Part shown: piece after piece, positions 18,921 to 28,474 of the stretch
Layout of the letters: every line of letters starts with the position of its first letter
Position numbering within the stretch: the first letter of the stretch is position 1
NCBI GenBank assembly: GCA_913047365.1
Contig: CAJWUK010000003.1
Span: 1-49,950, forward strand
From: an uncultured Alphaproteobacteria bacterium
Lineage (GTDB): Bacteria; Pseudomonadota; Alphaproteobacteria; MPNO01; UBA830
Direction: 5' to 3'
DNA length: 49,950 nucleotides
The notes under the pieces: generated by a model
What the model saw: only the letters and a program-made list of their open reading frames with translations
Database searches by the model: none
Told to the model about the DNA's origin: nothing
Translations under genes and position numbers: made by a program

Positions 18921-19781
18921 ATGGCAAAACGTCGCAGTGAAGGTGGAGAGGTCACGCGGTTCGCACCGAGCCCAACCGGCTATTTGCATATAGGACACGC
19001 GTTTTCCGCCCTCACCGCGTTTCATGCCCGGGGCAAGGGCGGCACGTTTCATCTGCGCATCGAGGATATAGACCCCGGCCGTTGCAAGGACGAGTTTACA
19101 GACGCCATTCTAGAAGACCTGGCCTGGCTGGGGCTCGACTGGGAAACCCCGGTTCGCAAGCAATCCAAACACTTTAAAGACTACGAAGATGCCCTGAAGA
19201 AACTGAACCTGAAGGGCCTGATCTACCCGTGCTTTTGTACGCGCTCGGAAATCAAGGCCGAGATCGAAAATTCCGTTCACGCGCCGCACGGCCCGGACGG
19301 ACCGGTCTATCCTGGCATCTGCAAGAAACTGTCGGACGAAAAACGCGAAGACCGCATCGACGGCGGCGAAGCGCACGTCAAACGCCTCGACATGCAGGTT
19401 GCCGCCGCTATCGCCGGACCACTGGCCTGGCGCGATGCGGGTCAGGGGATGGTCAAGGCGAAGCCCGACCGGTTCGGCGACGTCGTACTGGCGCGCAAGG
19501 ACGTGCCGACCAGCTATCATCTGGCGGTCACGGTGGACGATCACCTGCAAGGCATCACCAAGGTGAACCGTGGCTCCGATCTGGTGCCGTCGACCGATGT
19601 ACACCGGCTGCTGCAGGGACTGTTAGGATATACCTCACCTACCTACGACCATCACCGGCTGATCAAGGATGCGACAGGCCGAAGGCTAGCCAAGCGCGAC
19701 CAGGACATGACCATCCGTGCGCTGCGCAAAAGCGGCTATACGCCCGAAGAAGTCATCAATATGTCCGGTTTCTCAGGCTGA
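18921..19781 (+). CDS. gluQRS: Glutamyl-Q tRNA(Asp) synthetase
   Basis: TRFAPSPTGYLHIGHAFSALTA (HIGH), FHLRIEDIDPGRC, KDATGRRLAKRDQD (KRDQD-type KMSKS); no C-terminal anticodon-binding domain. Confidence 0.93.
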   Translation: MAKRRSEGGEVTRFAPSPTGYLHIGHAFSALTAFHARGKGGTFHLRIEDIDPGRCKDEFTDAILEDLAWLGLDWETPVRKQSKHFKDYEDALKKLNLKGLIYPCFCTRSEIKAEIENSVHAPHGPDGPVYPGICKKLSDEKREDRIDGGEAHVKRLDMQVAAAIAGPLAWRDAGQGMVKAKPDRFGDVVLARKDVPTSYHLAVTVDDHLQGITKVNRGSDLVPSTDVHRLLQGLLGYTSPTYDHHRLIKDATGRRLAKRDQDMTIRALRKSGYTPEEVINMSGFSG

Positions 19782-19802
19782 CCGGCCAAACCTGTCCGCA
19801 CC

Positions 19803-20135
19803 GGGCTGAGCCAGCCCCATCCCTTCATGAAAATCCATCCAGACACGGCAGAGGCAGCAGGGGTAAAGGGGGGTGACTGGGCGTTTCTGGAAAACAACCA
19901 CGGTCGGATTCGTCTTATGGCCCGGTTAAACCCGTCCCTGCATCCGAAGGTCGTCTGTGCACCCTATGGATGGTGGCAGGCGTGCACCGCACTGGACCTT
20001 CCCGGCCAGCCGCCGCTTCAAGAAAGCAGCGCCAACCAGAATCTGTTAATCGCGGACAAGGATATCGACCCGCTCAGCGGGTCGGTGCCTCATCGTTCTA
20101 CCCGCTGCCGCCTGGTCGCTGAGGAGAAAACCTAG
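19803..20135 (+). pseudogene. C-terminal remnant of a molybdopterin-dependent oxidoreductase (MopB_CT-like domain)
   Basis: FMKIHPDTAEAAGVKGGDWAFLENNHGRIRLMARLNPSLHPKVVCAPYGWW...DPLSGSVPHRSTRCRLV; no upstream catalytic domains. Confidence 0.7.
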
Positions 20136-21403
20136 GCCGCTTTCTGCCGATTGCGGCGACGCGGTTTTCCGCGCCGGCGGCGGGGCTTGCCGTTCGAATT
20201 GGCCGGGCGCTGGCCATGACCCTGATGGCCGCGGCCGCGCCGTTGCGGCGGCGCCGTTTCTTCGCCTTCCGGCCCGTCGCCTACAACCCTCAGCGACTTT
20301 TTCAAGAGCCGTTCGATATCGCGCAGGTATTTACGTTCGGACGGATCGCAGAATGCGATGGCAACGCCGCTGGCTCCCGCCCGAGCAGTGCGTCCGATGC
20401 GATGGACATAACTTTCCGGTTCGTTTGGTAGTTCGTAATTAACGACGTGGGTCACTCCGTCGATATCGATACCGCGGGCAGCGATATCGGTTGCCACCAT
20501 TACGCGGCATTTACCTTCGCGAAAGCGGTTCAACGCTTTCTGTCGCGCCGCCTGTGATTTGTTCCCGTGGATAGCCGCCGCCGACACGCCCATTCTTTCG
20601 AGCTGCTCGGCCACCCGGTTGGCCCGGTGTTTGGTGCGGGTAAAGACGATGACCCGTTCGAGACCGGGGTCGGAAAAGATATTGCGCAGCGCCTCTGTCT
20701 TGCCGCCGCCAGCGGCGACGTGACGAACAGATTGTTCGATCAGTTCCACCGGCGTGGCCTGCGGCGCGATTTCGATGCGCAGCGGGTCATGCAGAATTTC
20801 CGTCGACAGCCGCGCGATTTCCTTCGGCATAGTCGCAGAAAACAGCAGAGATTGCCGCTCATCAGGCAAGGCTGCCACGATTTTTCTGACGTCGCGGACG
20901 AAGCCCATGTCGAGCATGCGGTCGGCTTCGTCCAGGACGAAATATTCGATGCCGGACAAATCTACGAAATCCCGGGCGAACAGATCCAGCAGACGACCGG
21001 GCGTGGCGATAACCAAGTCCAGTCCGCGTTTTAGGGCGCTGATCTGGCGCTTTTCATTAACACCGCCGAAGATAACGGTGTGACGCAGTTTCATGTGCGC
21101 GGAATAGGCACCGAATTCCTCGCCGATCTGGATGGCAAGCTCCCGCGTCGGTGCAAGCACCAGGGCGCGGGGACGGCGGATGTTTTTCTTCGGGCGTGGA
21201 TCGCGGAACCGGTGGAGAACTGGCAGCGCAAAGGCTGCGGTCTTGCCGGTGCCGGTCTGGGCGATGCCTAGCATGTCGCGGCAGTCCATCAGGCCGGGAA
21301 TAGCCTGCGCCTGGATGGGAGTGGGTGTTACGTGATTGCGTGCGGCCAAGGCACGGAGGACCGGTTCGGCAAGGCCGAGGTCCGAAAACTTAATATTGGT
21401 CAA
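20132..21403 (-). CDS. DEAD-box ATP-dependent RNA helicase (RhlE-like)
   Basis: GIAQTGTGKTAAFALPVL, VLDEADRMLDMGF, SATMP, HRIGRTARAG, basic C-terminal tail; TTG start proposed at 21403. Confidence 0.93.
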   Translation of the reverse strand: MTNIKFSDLGLAEPVLRALAARNHVTPTPIQAQAIPGLMDCRDMLGIAQTGTGKTAAFALPVLHRFRDPRPKKNIRRPRALVLAPTRELAIQIGEEFGAYSAHMKLRHTVIFGGVNEKRQISALKRGLDLVIATPGRLLDLFARDFVDLSGIEYFVLDEADRMLDMGFVRDVRKIVAALPDERQSLLFSATMPKEIARLSTEILHDPLRIEIAPQATPVELIEQSVRHVAAGGGKTEALRNIFSDPGLERVIVFTRTKHRANRVAEQLERMGVSAAAIHGNKSQAARQKALNRFREGKCRVMVATDIAARGIDIDGVTHVVNYELPNEPESYVHRIGRTARAGASGVAIAFCDPSERKYLRDIERLLKKSLRVVGDGPEGEETAPPQRRGRGHQGHGQRPANSNGKPRRRRGKPRRRNRQKAA

Positions 21404-21667
21404 TGGAAAAGTACTTCTTTCTGCCGCGTGCGGATTTCGTTTGTGGCGCGTCTGCGCTCTGGGCACGGGCGTTTTCCGGGTACCGGGCGCGGCCGGCACG
21501 AGGCATTTTTATTTATTTGTTCCCGGGAAATAATGCTGCACACAGGCAGCAATTCGCGCTATCGCGAGACAACTAACGACGGACGTATGCGCCTCTATGG
21601 CCGCTAAGTCAATAAAATATCGGTATTTTTCCGAATTCGATGTTTCAGGAGTCAAATTTCGGGCAGT

Positions 21668-22513
21668 TTAGCAACGCAATCCCTTCAGAATCGTCTCGTA
21701 ATCAGAATGCTCCGGCGGCAAGACGCCGTGTCGGATGCAAAAATCGATGATAACCAGATTACAGTTAAATTTGAAATCGTCGGTCGTCTCAACAATCTCC
21801 ATCACCTCCTCTACGGGCAGCAGCCGGAATTCGGCGACTTCACCATCTTCGCATGAAGGCTGGAAACCGGCCGGTAGTGCCAGATCCCAGCAGAACATCA
21901 TATCGGGCTTCAGGCCGGTCTCGTTTTCCATGGTGTAGGTGATCGCGCCGACGGGCATAGCCTTCTCCGCAAAATGGCGCGGAACGCCCGCTTCTTCCGC
22001 TGCTTCTTTGATCACGTTTTCTTTCAGCCCGAGCTTTACCGGCTGGCCGCCCGCAATCATGTTGTCCAGCTTACCGGGGCAGACTGGCCGATCGTCAGCA
22101 CGAACCGCGATCCACATTTTCAGATCGTCGCCATCGCGGACGAACCCGTTCACATGGACGCCATAGGCGCGGACTCCAAAGAACGGTGCAGCCGCCCGTT
22201 CGATTTCAAACGCATGCGGCCCGCCCCAGTTGCCGCCAACCGGATAAGGCTCCCCGCGCCAGCCGGCCAGCACGCCGTCTTCGAACAAAGCGCGCACCAC
22301 CATATCGACCGAGGCTGTACGGTCCTCATACGCGTCGAGGCCGTCCGCCAGCCGCACGGCGTCGCCGGACAGGTTGAAAACATCGGGAAAGCGCTCCAGA
22401 TGGATTAGGTGTTCCTTGCGAATATGGCCGGCGGCCTCTCCGTCCACGATCAACAGCACAAATTTCTTCAGATCGTGGGCATTGCAGCGGGCAATATGGT
22501 CGAGGAAACTCAT
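21668..22513 (-). CDS. NUDIX hydrolase with DUF4743-type N-terminus
   Basis: Nudix box-like GLKENVIKEAAEEAGVP; start at ATG 22513 instead of the over-extended ORF. Confidence 0.82.
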   Translation of the reverse strand: MSFLDHIARCNAHDLKKFVLLIVDGEAAGHIRKEHLIHLERFPDVFNLSGDAVRLADGLDAYEDRTASVDMVVRALFEDGVLAGWRGEPYPVGGNWGGPHAFEIERAAAPFFGVRAYGVHVNGFVRDGDDLKMWIAVRADDRPVCPGKLDNMIAGGQPVKLGLKENVIKEAAEEAGVPRHFAEKAMPVGAITYTMENETGLKPDMMFCWDLALPAGFQPSCEDGEVAEFRLLPVEEVMEIVETTDDFKFNCNLVIIDFCIRHGVLPPEHSDYETILKGLRC

Positions 22514-22619
22514 CCCCGTCAGGATAGCCGCACAGATCCTGCAAGAGAAAGGCTGTGCCTGACCCCTGTGACCGGCCGTATTGATTGCTTTTCGGCACCA
22601 GTCTGACCATATTCGCCCT

Positions 22620-22817
22620 ATGTCTTCCGCCCTGCCCGTTCTAATTATCATCGCGATGGTCGCCACGCTGGCGGCCCTCGGTCTGGGGCTGTTCGCTATG
22701 GTCAGGGGCGGGGAATTCAACGCCAAGCATTCAAACAAGTTCATGCGGCTGCGGGTGATCCTGCAGTTTTCCGCAGTGGCATTATTGGGGCTGCTGTTCC
22801 TGTTTTCGTCGAAATAA
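22620..22817 (+). CDS. Twin transmembrane (HIG1-like) small membrane protein
   Basis: Two TM helices separated by RGGEFNAKHSNKFMRLRVILQ, typical of HIG_1_N proteins. Confidence 0.75.
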   Translation: MSSALPVLIIIAMVATLAALGLGLFAMVRGGEFNAKHSNKFMRLRVILQFSAVALLGLLFLFSSK

Positions 22818-22884
22818 TCCCTAGGGACGGGCACAAGCGCCCTTGTCAGGATGACGAGATTGTATCCGGTCTCCACATCCTGAG

Positions 22885-22906
22885 GAGATGCCGCCGGCGG
22901 CGTCTC
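22885..22906. repeat. Palindromic intergenic element (REP/BIME-like)
   Basis: GAGATGCCGCC/GGCGGCGTCTC near-perfect inverted repeat inside a CATCCTGAGGAG...CTCGACGGACC context. Confidence 0.45.
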
Positions 22907-22943
22907 GACGGACCTTCGCAATTGCAGCAATTGTGACCGAAAC

Positions 22944-22971
22944 TTGACATGTGAGGCGACTCGGGTAGTTT
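22944..22971 (+). promoter_or_regulatory. Candidate sigma70-type promoter for etfBA
   Basis: TTGACA - 16 nt - TAGTTT upstream of etfB. Confidence 0.4.
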
Positions 22972-23081
22972 TCGCACCTGCGAAATAAATGCCTTCCGGA
23001 GGCGTCTTCCGTCGGCAGCGGACGCGCCGGTTCAGGCCTGAAAACAAGGTAGCTGCCCCAAAGTTTGAGAGATTCCGGCCG

Positions 23082-23831
23082 ATGAAACTGCTCGTCGCTG
23101 TGAAGCGTGTAATCGATTACAACGTCAAAGTCCGCGTAAAGGCGGACGAAACCGGCGTTGAGACCGCCAACGTCAAAATGTCCATGAACCCGTTCGACGA
23201 AATCGCCGTCGAAGAGGCCGTACGGCTTCTGGAAGACGGCACCGCAACCGAGGTTGTCGCCGTGTCGCTCGGCGTCCAACAGTGCCAGGAAACCATCCGT
23301 ACAGCGCTGGCGATGGGCGCGGATCGCGGCATTCACGTCAAGACCGACGAAGAATTGCAGCCGCTGGCTGTCGCCAAGCTGCTAGCCAAGATCGTGGAAA
23401 AGGAAACGCCCGATATAGTGATCCTGGGCAAACAGGCTATCGACGACGATTCCAACCAGACCGGTCAGATGCTTGCGGGCCTACTCGGCTGGTCGCAGGG
23501 CACGTTTGCGTCCAAGGTCTACCTGGCAGACGGCAAGGCAAACGTCACCCGCGAAGTCGACGGCGGGCTCGAAACGCTGGCTATCAATTTGCCCGCGATC
23601 GTGACCACCGACCTGCGCCTGAACGAGCCACGCTACGCCTCGCTGCCCAACATCATGAAGGCCAAGAAAAAGGAAATCACGGAAATAACGCCGGATGAGC
23701 TGGGCGTTGATGTCGCGCCGCGGCTTACGACGCTGAAAGTGACCGAGCCGCCGAAACGCGAAGGCGGCATAAAGGTGGAAACCGTAAGCGATCTGATCGA
23801 CAAGCTGAAAAACGAAGCGGGGGTTATCTGA
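23082..23831 (+). CDS. etfB: Electron transfer flavoprotein subunit beta
   Basis: [49 protein letters not shown]. Confidence 0.96.
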   Translation: MKLLVAVKRVIDYNVKVRVKADETGVETANVKMSMNPFDEIAVEEAVRLLEDGTATEVVAVSLGVQQCQETIRTALAMGADRGIHVKTDEELQPLAVAKLLAKIVEKETPDIVILGKQAIDDDSNQTGQMLAGLLGWSQGTFASKVYLADGKANVTREVDGGLETLAINLPAIVTTDLRLNEPRYASLPNIMKAKKKEITEITPDELGVDVAPRLTTLKVTEPPKREGGIKVETVSDLIDKLKNEAGVI

Positions 23832-24784
23832 TGGCTGTTCTGGTCGTTGCCGATCATGACAATACGGCGCTTGTTCCCATTATACTGAACACGGTTACCG
23901 CGGCTGCCGCGATTAACGACGACGTGCATTTGCTGGTTGCCGGCGAAAATGCCGGCACAGCAGCTGAAGCCGCGGCCAGGGTAGCCGGGGTATCGGCGGT
24001 CCTTCATGCGGACAGCCCGGCCTACGGCCATCAGCTTGCCGAGGCTCTGGCGCCACTGATCGTGGGTCTAGCAGGCAGTTACAGCCATGTCCTTTTCCCA
24101 TCGAACACTACAGGCAAAAACGTCGCTCCGCGCGTCGCCGCCCTGCTGGACGTCGCCCAGATTTCGGACATCGTCGAAGTCATCTCCGAAGATACCTTCG
24201 TACGACCGATCTATGCCGGCAATGCCATGGCAACAGTGCAATCGACGGATCCCGTGAAGATCATCACCGTGCGAGGAACGGCGTTTGCGGCGGCGGCCGA
24301 AGACGGCGGTTCTGCGGCGGTTCAGGGTACAGACGGGGCGGAAGACCCCGGCCTGTCCAGCTTCCTCGGCCAGGAACTGACCAAATCCGAACGGCCGGAA
24401 CTAACCGCCGCCCGGGTGATCATCTCCGGCGGGCGCGGTATGCAGTCGGGCGAGAATTTCGAGATCATTGAAAGGATCGCCGACAAACTGGGGGCTGCTG
24501 TCGGCGCATCGCGCGCGGCGGTGGATGCGGGCTACAAGCCCAACGATTACCAGGTCGGCCAGACCGGCAAGGTGGTCGCGCCGGAATTGTACATTGCCGT
24601 CGGTATTTCCGGCGCGATCCAGCATCTGGCGGGTATGAAAGATTCCAAGATTATCGTCGCCATCAATAAGGACGAGGAAGCGCCGATTTTCTCGGTGGCG
24701 GATTACGGAATCGTCGGCGATCTGTTCAAGGTTGTCCCCGAATTGGAAGAAGAACTCGAAAAACAGGGCATTTCCGCCCGCTGA
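23831..24784 (+). CDS. etfA: Electron transfer flavoprotein subunit alpha
   Basis: C-terminal FAD site [58 protein letters not shown]. Confidence 0.97.
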   Translation: MAVLVVADHDNTALVPIILNTVTAAAAINDDVHLLVAGENAGTAAEAAARVAGVSAVLHADSPAYGHQLAEALAPLIVGLAGSYSHVLFPSNTTGKNVAPRVAALLDVAQISDIVEVISEDTFVRPIYAGNAMATVQSTDPVKIITVRGTAFAAAAEDGGSAAVQGTDGAEDPGLSSFLGQELTKSERPELTAARVIISGGRGMQSGENFEIIERIADKLGAAVGASRAAVDAGYKPNDYQVGQTGKVVAPELYIAVGISGAIQHLAGMKDSKIIVAINKDEEAPIFSVADYGIVGDLFKVVPELEEELEKQGISAR

Positions 24785-24857
24785 TTCGTCAACGGGCCGT
24801 CGATAAAACGGGTGATAAGAACATCTGTGACGGGAAGTCATCAGAGGAGCACTTGCA

Positions 24858-25772
24858 ATGGCTGACATTCAGGATCCGGGCGCAACGCCCGAAGCATTGA
24901 GCATCAAACAGATCGGTGTGATCGGCGCCGGGCAGATGGGATCAGGGATAGCCCATGTGGCGGCAACCACCGGCATCCATGTCGCGATGGTCGATATCGG
25001 ACAGGAACAGATCGACCGGGCGATCGCAACCATCGACAAGAATCTGGAACGCCAGGTCGGCCGCGAAAAGATCACGGCCGCCGACAAGCAGGACGCGCTG
25101 GACCGGCTGACCACATCGACCGATTACGCGTCCCTGACCGATTGCGACATCGTGATCGAAGCCGCGACCGAAGACGAAAACATCAAGCGTGAAATATACA
25201 AGGCTATGATCCCGTCACTTCGGGATGATGCCATTATCGCGTCGAACACGTCGTCGATTTCGATCACGCGACTAGGAGCCACCACCGATCGCCCGGAACG
25301 GTTCATGGGCATGCATTTCATGAATCCCGTGCCGATCATGCAACTAGTGGAACTGATCCCCGGTATCGCCACCGACGATGCCACTCACAAGGTCGTCGAA
25401 GGCCTGACCTATCGCATGGGCAAGACGCCTGTGATTTCGGAAGATTTTCCAGCCTTTATCGTCAACCGCATCCTACTGCCGATGATTAATGAGGCGGTCT
25501 ACACTCTTCACGAAGGAATCGGGTCGGTGAAAGATATCGACACCGCCATGAAGCTCGGTGCCAATCACCCCATGGGCCCGCTGGAACTGGCAGATTTCAT
25601 CGGACTAGATACCTGCCTTGCGGTTATGCAGGTACTCTATGACGGCCTCGCCGACACCAAGTACCGTCCCTGTCCGCTGCTAGTAAAATATGTGGAAGCC
25701 GGCTGGTACGGCCGTAAATCCGGCAAGGGTTTCTACGATTATTCCGGCGACCAGCCGGTGCCGACACGGTAG
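24858..25772 (+). CDS. 3-hydroxybutyryl-CoA dehydrogenase / 3-hydroxyacyl-CoA dehydrogenase
   Basis: [65 protein letters not shown]. Confidence 0.96.
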   Translation: MADIQDPGATPEALSIKQIGVIGAGQMGSGIAHVAATTGIHVAMVDIGQEQIDRAIATIDKNLERQVGREKITAADKQDALDRLTTSTDYASLTDCDIVIEAATEDENIKREIYKAMIPSLRDDAIIASNTSSISITRLGATTDRPERFMGMHFMNPVPIMQLVELIPGIATDDATHKVVEGLTYRMGKTPVISEDFPAFIVNRILLPMINEAVYTLHEGIGSVKDIDTAMKLGANHPMGPLELADFIGLDTCLAVMQVLYDGLADTKYRPCPLLVKYVEAGWYGRKSGKGFYDYSGDQPVPTR

Positions 25773-25791
25773 TAGTTCATAACCTTTAAAG

Positions 25792-25821
25792 AAAAAACCC
25801 GGCTTGAGGCCGGGTTTTTTT
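25792..25821. terminator. Bidirectional terminator between convergent genes
   Basis: AAAAAACCCGGC-ttgag-GCCGGGTTTTTTT. Confidence 0.9.
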
Positions 25822-27016
25822 ATTCCGCTGCCTGGCTCGGCACCTCGGCAGCATCCGGTTCCCATTGGCCGGCACCTTCCAGCGCCATGACATCCCGCAT
25901 CACGTGATTGGAGAACCGTTCCATCGAGGCCATCGCTAGTTCGTGCGACATACTGCCGATCTGGAACATGCCGAGGAAATAGCCGAGCCCGACCTGTTCA
26001 TGACAGGCGGCGAGTTTTTCGCGGACGGTATCGGGGCTGCCGACGATAATCACATCGCGTTCCATCAGCGATTCCACCGTGTGCGTCGACACCAGGCTGG
26101 ATTTGGTTTTCAGTACCCGCTTGTAGGAATCGATCGACATATATCCGGGCGGTAGAAGCATCGAGATCGAATACCGCAGCAACTTGTTGAAGAACAGTTC
26201 GACATGCGGGCGCACTTCGTCGATGGCCTGCTGGTCGGTCTCTCCCACATATATGGGTGCCGCCCAGCCGAGCTGTTCGGATGTCGCGGTATAGCCGTGC
26301 CGGTGTGCCACGTTGCGATAGGCGTTATGGAACCGGACCACGTTCTGGAACGGAGAATAAGTCTGCAGATATGTGTATTTGCGGTCCGGGTGGGCCGCCC
26401 ATTCGATAGTTTCGGTCGACCCCTGGCTTGGTACCCAGATCGGTGGGTGTGGATCCTGATAGGGACGCGGCCAGGTGTTCACATAATCGAAGTGGTAATG
26501 CTTGCCTTCGAACGGGAACGGGCCTTCCTCGGTCCATGCGCGGATCACCAGATCATGCGCTTCGTGGAACCGTTCATGGCTAAACGCTGGGTTGGACCCC
26601 AAAGAGTAATATTCTGCGCCAAGCCCGCGCACCATGCCGCTGATCAGCCGCCCGCCCGTGATGCAATCGAGCATGGCGTGCTCTTCCGCCAGGGTCTGAG
26701 GATGGTCTCGGATGCCGAAGGCGTTGCCGAGAATGGCGATCTTTACCCGCTCGGTCTTGGTCGCTAGCGCGGAAGCCATGACGACCGGCGACGGCATCAG
26801 CCCGTACGCATTCTGGTGATGTTCATTAACACAGACGCCGTCGAAGCCCAACTCCTCAGCATATTCCAGTTCGTCCAGATACCGGTTGTATAGTTCGTGC
26901 CCCTTTTCGGGATCGAACTTAGTGTTGGGATAAGTCACCCAACAGGTGTCGTATTCCTTGTCATAATCGGGATCGACATAGGCATAGGGCATCAAATGGA
27001 ACAGAAAGACCTTCAT
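25820..27016 (-). CDS. LLM class flavin-dependent oxidoreductase (paralog 1)
   Basis: Luciferase-like fold: EELGFDGVCVNEHHQNAYGLMPSP, ILGNAFGIRDHP, LAEEHAMLDCITGGRLISGMVRG. Confidence 0.93.
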   Translation of the reverse strand: MKVFLFHLMPYAYVDPDYDKEYDTCWVTYPNTKFDPEKGHELYNRYLDELEYAEELGFDGVCVNEHHQNAYGLMPSPVVMASALATKTERVKIAILGNAFGIRDHPQTLAEEHAMLDCITGGRLISGMVRGLGAEYYSLGSNPAFSHERFHEAHDLVIRAWTEEGPFPFEGKHYHFDYVNTWPRPYQDPHPPIWVPSQGSTETIEWAAHPDRKYTYLQTYSPFQNVVRFHNAYRNVAHRHGYTATSEQLGWAAPIYVGETDQQAIDEVRPHVELFFNKLLRYSISMLLPPGYMSIDSYKRVLKTKSSLVSTHTVESLMERDVIIVGSPDTVREKLAACHEQVGLGYFLGMFQIGSMSHELAMASMERFSNHVMRDVMALEGAGQWEPDAAEVPSQAAE

Positions 27017-27048
27017 CGCGACCTCATTATCTTTTTTTCTGGCCCCGC

Positions 27049-28218
27049 CTATTCGGCAGCGACTTGTTCCTGCACGCCGAACTGCTTCGCCGCGGGCATG
27101 ACCTCTTCGGCAAATCGTTTCATGCTGGCGACCGTCATTTCATGGGGCATGGACGCCACCTGGAACATACCCAGGAACGTGCCGACACCGGCTTCACGCT
27201 GGCAATATTCCAGCCGCTTCCGCACTGTATCGGGGCTGCCGCAGATGATTATGCCGGTTTCCAGAAGCTCTTCCATCGACCGCACCTTGGACAGGCCGCC
27301 CTTGTGCTTCATGACATTCTTATATGATCGAAGGCTGAGGTATCCCGGCGGCAGCAGCATTTCGGGCGTCATGCGGAGAAACTTGTTGAAGAACGCTTCC
27401 ATATGCGGGCGCGCTTCCTCCATCGCCTTTTCATCGGTTTCGCCAACATAGATGGGTGCCGCCCAGCCGACCTGATCGTCCGTTGCCTCGTAGCCGTGCA
27501 TGTCGCGCGCGATATCGCGGTACATGTGCAGGAACTTTTTCACTGCCTCGAACGGACTATAGGTTTGAAGATAGGTGTATTTGCGGTCCGCGTGAGACGC
27601 CCATTCGATGGTTTCGAGCGAGCCCTGCGACGGGCACCAGATCGGCGGATGCGGTTTTTGGTACGGGCGCGGCCATACGTTCACGTATTCGAAGTGATAA
27701 TGCTTGCCCTCGAACGCGAAGGGGCCTTCGTCGGTCCATGCGCGGATCACCAGATCATGTGCTTCGTGGAACCGTTCATGGCTGAACGCCGGGTTTGCGC
27801 CCATTGAATAGTATTCGGCGCCGATGCCCCGAACCATGCCGCTGATCAGTCGCCCGCCGGTGATGCAGTCGATCATGGCGTGTTCTTCAGCCAACGTCAG
27901 CGGATGTTCGCGAATACCGAACGCATTGCCAAGCACCGCGATCTTTGCCTTAGAAGTACGGCGCGCCAGCGCGGCGGCGGGCACGATGGGCGACGGCATC
28001 AACCCATAGGCGTTCTGGTGATGTTCGTTGACGCAGAGCCCGTCGAAACCGAGCTCTTCGCCCATTTCGAGCTCGTCCAGATAGGTGTTGTAGAGATATT
28101 TCCCTACCTTGGGATCAAAATTAGAATTGGGATAGACCACCCAAGATGCCTTGTAATCCTTATCATAGTCGAGATCGAGCTCGGCATACGGCATTAAATG
28201 AAACAGGAAACACTGCAT
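27049..28218 (-). CDS. LLM class flavin-dependent oxidoreductase (paralog 2)
   Basis: Closely similar to the adjacent ORF along its full length; start at ATG 28218. Confidence 0.93.
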   Translation of the reverse strand: MQCFLFHLMPYAELDLDYDKDYKASWVVYPNSNFDPKVGKYLYNTYLDELEMGEELGFDGLCVNEHHQNAYGLMPSPIVPAAALARRTSKAKIAVLGNAFGIREHPLTLAEEHAMIDCITGGRLISGMVRGIGAEYYSMGANPAFSHERFHEAHDLVIRAWTDEGPFAFEGKHYHFEYVNVWPRPYQKPHPPIWCPSQGSLETIEWASHADRKYTYLQTYSPFEAVKKFLHMYRDIARDMHGYEATDDQVGWAAPIYVGETDEKAMEEARPHMEAFFNKFLRMTPEMLLPPGYLSLRSYKNVMKHKGGLSKVRSMEELLETGIIICGSPDTVRKRLEYCQREAGVGTFLGMFQVASMPHEMTVASMKRFAEEVMPAAKQFGVQEQVAAE

Positions 28219-28474
28219 CGGGCACATCCCCAATATCTGTAAGGTTTCTAACGATTATAGCGGCAACGGTACATAACGAAACCACCCAGAAACAACTTAA
28301 AATTCGCCCATTCCTGAAGGACCCCATGCAAATACAAAGTGAAAACCCGCATCTTCCGGGGATTTGAAAGAACAGCGGAATGCAGAGCCGGCCGATTATG
28401 GAAAAAAAAATTAATAGACCTGATACTTATTTGAACTATGTTACGGCGCTTGTTGCGACATAAGAGTTACCGCG

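Noticed and set aside
22514-23047. N-terminal extension of the NUDIX ORF
   Set aside because: It overlaps the HIG1-like gene and the etfB leader on the other strand; the family N-terminus starts at MSFLDHIARC (22513).
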